In this document: in pieces, positions 52,824 to 54,066 of the stretch | How the letters are laid out: the number at the start of each line of letters is the position of its first letter | Numbering within the stretch: the stretch's first letter is position 1 | From: Comamonadaceae bacterium | Lineage (GTDB): Bacteria > Pseudomonadota > Gammaproteobacteria > Burkholderiales > Rhodocyclaceae | NCBI GenBank assembly: GCA_029255645.1 | Contig: JANLJE010000032.1 | Location: 1-54,066 of the forward strand | Direction: 5' to 3' | DNA: 54,066 nt | Translations under genes and position numbers: made by a program | The notes under the pieces: model-generated | What the model was told of the DNA's origin: nothing | Seen by the model: the letters and a program-made list of their open reading frames with translations, nothing else | The model's database searches: none

Positions 52824-52991
52824 TCAGGCGCCCCGCCCGACCCGGGGCTGGCGCCGCCAGCAGGCCGGTAGATGGACTTGCGCCGGCAATTCCCGGGGGC
52901 GATAAATTTCCCGGGCCTGGCGCTGCATTTCCCGCTCCAGGTGCGCGACACCGATCATGCGATCAAACCAGCCTTGCAATTGCTGCATCAT
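52824..52991 (-). CDS. Small protein, 55 aa, under a LexA-type box
   Basis: ATG 52991 has a near-perfect GGAGG 7 nt upstream. The protein begins MMQQLQGWFDRMIGVAHLER and continues with EMQRQAREIYRPRELPAQVH, ending LPACWRRQPRVGRGA. It has an amphipathic helix over the first ~30 residues and a basic, Pro/Arg-rich tail. No family recognised. A CTGT-N8-ACAG site lies 27 bp upstream, so it is probably induced by DNA damage. The nearest upstream gene, nfsB, is on the same strand 121 bp away. An SOS cell-division or repair modulator is a guess only. The DNA between it and the MITE (52681-52823) shows nothing I can support. Confidence 0.65.
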   Translation of the reverse strand: MMQQLQGWFDRMIGVAHLEREMQRQAREIYRPRELPAQVHLPACWRRQPRVGRGA

Positions 52992-53015
52992 GATTCCACC
53001 TCCAGCGACGTTGGT

Positions 53016-53035
53016 TACTGTATAAATCCACAGGT
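53016..53035 (-). promoter_or_regulatory. LexA-type SOS box
   Basis: TACTGTATAAATCCACAGGT contains CTG-N10-CAG, in the stricter form CTGT-N8-ACAG, the consensus of proteobacterial LexA sites. It overlaps a -10-like TATACA read toward the small gene at 52824-52991. Confidence 0.7.
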
Positions 53036-53112
53036 GAAATATACAGCACTTCTACTGGATGCGCATCGCGCTTTGCAGTCGGCTCTTTGCCGTCATTTGC
53101 CCCGCTGCGACT

Positions 53113-53766
53113 TCACAGTTCGGAGATCACCACCGCTTCGGGCAGGCGGGACTTGGGCAGCTTGGCGTTGAAATCCGTCTCGGAACGATAGCCCAGGGCC
53201 ACCACCACCAGGCTGGTCAGATTGCGGGCTTCCAGACCCAGTTCCTGATCCAGCAGGGCGCTGTCGAAACCTTCCATGGTGCAGGCATCGATTTCCAGGC
53301 AGGCCGCCCCCAACAGCAGGGTGCCCAGGGCCAGGTAGACCTGCTTGGCGATCCAGATGCCCTCGTCCTTGAGTTCATTCCGGTGCAGATTCACGTAGAA
53401 CCGCCGGGTTTGGTCCTGGGTCGCCATGGCTTCGGGATTGGCAAAACGGCCATCCCGGTTTTCCTGTTCGATCACGGCCTGCAGATGCGCGTCGTCCAGC
53501 GTGCGTTTGCCGCACAGCACCACCACGTGGGAGGCATTCAGGACCTTGGCTTCGTTGTAGGCAAAGCCGCCGTGCATGGCCTTGGCGACCCGGGCCTTGC
53601 CGGCTTCGGAACCCGCCAGGATGAAATGCCAGGGCTGGGAATTGACCGATGCCGGCGCATTCTGCAGCAGGGTGCGCAACTGGGCAAGCTGGGCCTCGGG
53701 AATGCGCTTGCCGGCCGCGAAGGCCTTGGTGGAATAACGGGTCTGGGCGATTTTGGCGATATTCAT
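53113..53766 (-). CDS. nfsB: Oxygen-insensitive NAD(P)H nitroreductase
   Basis: 217 residues, the same length as E. coli NfsB. N-terminal MNIAKIAQTRYSTKAF, NAPASVNSQPWHFILAGS for FMN binding, and EGFDSALLDQELGL plus VVVALGYRSETDFNAKLPKSR at the end. Reduces nitro-aromatics and quinones in two-electron steps. ATG 53766 is supported by AAGGA 6 nt upstream. Monocistronic. Confidence 0.95.
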   Translation of the reverse strand: MNIAKIAQTRYSTKAFAAGKRIPEAQLAQLRTLLQNAPASVNSQPWHFILAGSEAGKARVAKAMHGGFAYNEAKVLNASHVVVLCGKRTLDDAHLQAVIEQENRDGRFANPEAMATQDQTRRFYVNLHRNELKDEGIWIAKQVYLALGTLLLGAACLEIDACTMEGFDSALLDQELGLEARNLTSLVVVALGYRSETDFNAKLPKSRLPEAVVISEL

Positions 53767-54066
53767 GAGTCGTCCTTGCATGAGGGTCAGGGTTGAACGG
53801 GGTAGCCGGAATCCCAAGTATGCCAGTCATCCGCCCCGCTACGCCACCTCCCCTTCTTGACATCGAACTGACGCAAGCGACCATTTTCTGCCGTGACCTT
53901 TGCAGCCCCGGGTTTGCAGCCCCAGGTTTGAGTCCCAAGCCTTGAGTCCCCCAGGTCGCGCCCGATCCGGTCAGATCGCCGCTCAAATCGTTACCGGCGG
54001 CGGGCGGCGGCGGGCATCAGGTGGGGCATCAGGTGGGGCATCAGGTGGGGCATCAGGTGGGGCATC
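53767..54066. other. Intergenic stretch at the window end
   Basis: No gene seen. It contains imperfect repeats around CCCAGGTTTGAGTCCC (53910-53955) and the 12-bp repeat array that runs off the window. Confidence 0.55.
54012..54066 (+). repeat. 12-bp tandem repeat, at least 4.6 copies, runs off the window
   Basis: GGGCATCAGGTG repeated without mismatch to the last base of the window; total length unknown. Confidence 0.95.

Noticed and set aside
54012-54066. Possible CRISPR or integrative element end
   Set aside because: Perfect 12-bp tandem repeat without spacers; no cas or integrase gene in view.

Overview
The window looks like the chromosome of a Betaproteobacterium, most likely Rhodocyclales. 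The evidence is high GC, class I fumarase, CysI-DUF934-CysH sulfate assimilation with CysB, the ribF-ileS-lspA-fkpB-ispH block, a minor-pilin/PilY1 operon, PPK2, and the tsaE/amiC/queG/miaA housekeeping genes. This placement rests on gene content and protein recognition only.

Layout. (1) 1-12854: a tRNA-Pro gene, then a long leftward locus around acetyl-CoA synthetase. It holds two very small membrane proteins, a transporter-fused sensor kinase (CrbS/CbrA type), a stand-alone receiver, a kinase-like protein fused to a DnaQ-type exonuclease, a cNMP/CBS/DUF294 protein, a second DnaQ-like protein without catalytic residues, and a sodium:solute symporter carrying its small subunit as a C-terminal fusion. 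It reads as an organic-acid (probably acetate) uptake, activation and sensing system; why it includes exonuclease folds is unexplained. (2) 13087-16341: a YqhA-type membrane protein, fumarase and a REC plus degenerate GGDEF protein. (3) 16417-19990: a decaying defence island with an AbiJ-like remnant, an AbiE-type toxin-antitoxin pair and fragments of other genes and insertion sequences. (4) 20059-22548: succinate:acetate CoA-transferase, tRNA-Ser, VIT-family transporter. (5) 22753-26859: cysB divergent from cysI-DUF934-cysH. (6) 27165-27967: a wrecked DUF1778/GNAT toxin-antitoxin locus and rpsT. (7) 28181-35707: pilE, fimT, pilV, pilW, pilX, pilY1 and a TonB-like protein. (8) 35760-42125: leftward ribF-ileS-lspA-(molybdopterin oxidoreductase)-fkpB-ispH. 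(9) 42254-54066: amiC, tsaE, queG, a diguanylate cyclase, leuE-like, azoR/LysR, a small unknown protein, a transglutaminase-like protein, ppk2-miaA, a MITE-like element, an SOS-type small gene and nfsB.

Two themes recur. First, short direct tandem repeats (8-19 bp units, 2-7 copies) occur at more than a dozen places, nearly all in spacers, at stop codons, or in protein linkers; one set has frameshifted the DUF1778 antitoxin. Second, several signalling or enzyme domains look dead but maintained: a kinase without its histidine, a DnaQ fold without its acidic residues, and a GGDEF domain without GGDEF. The best candidates for undescribed biology are the acetate/exonuclease locus, the LexA-box small gene at 52824-52991, and the repeat-expansion behaviour of the genome.
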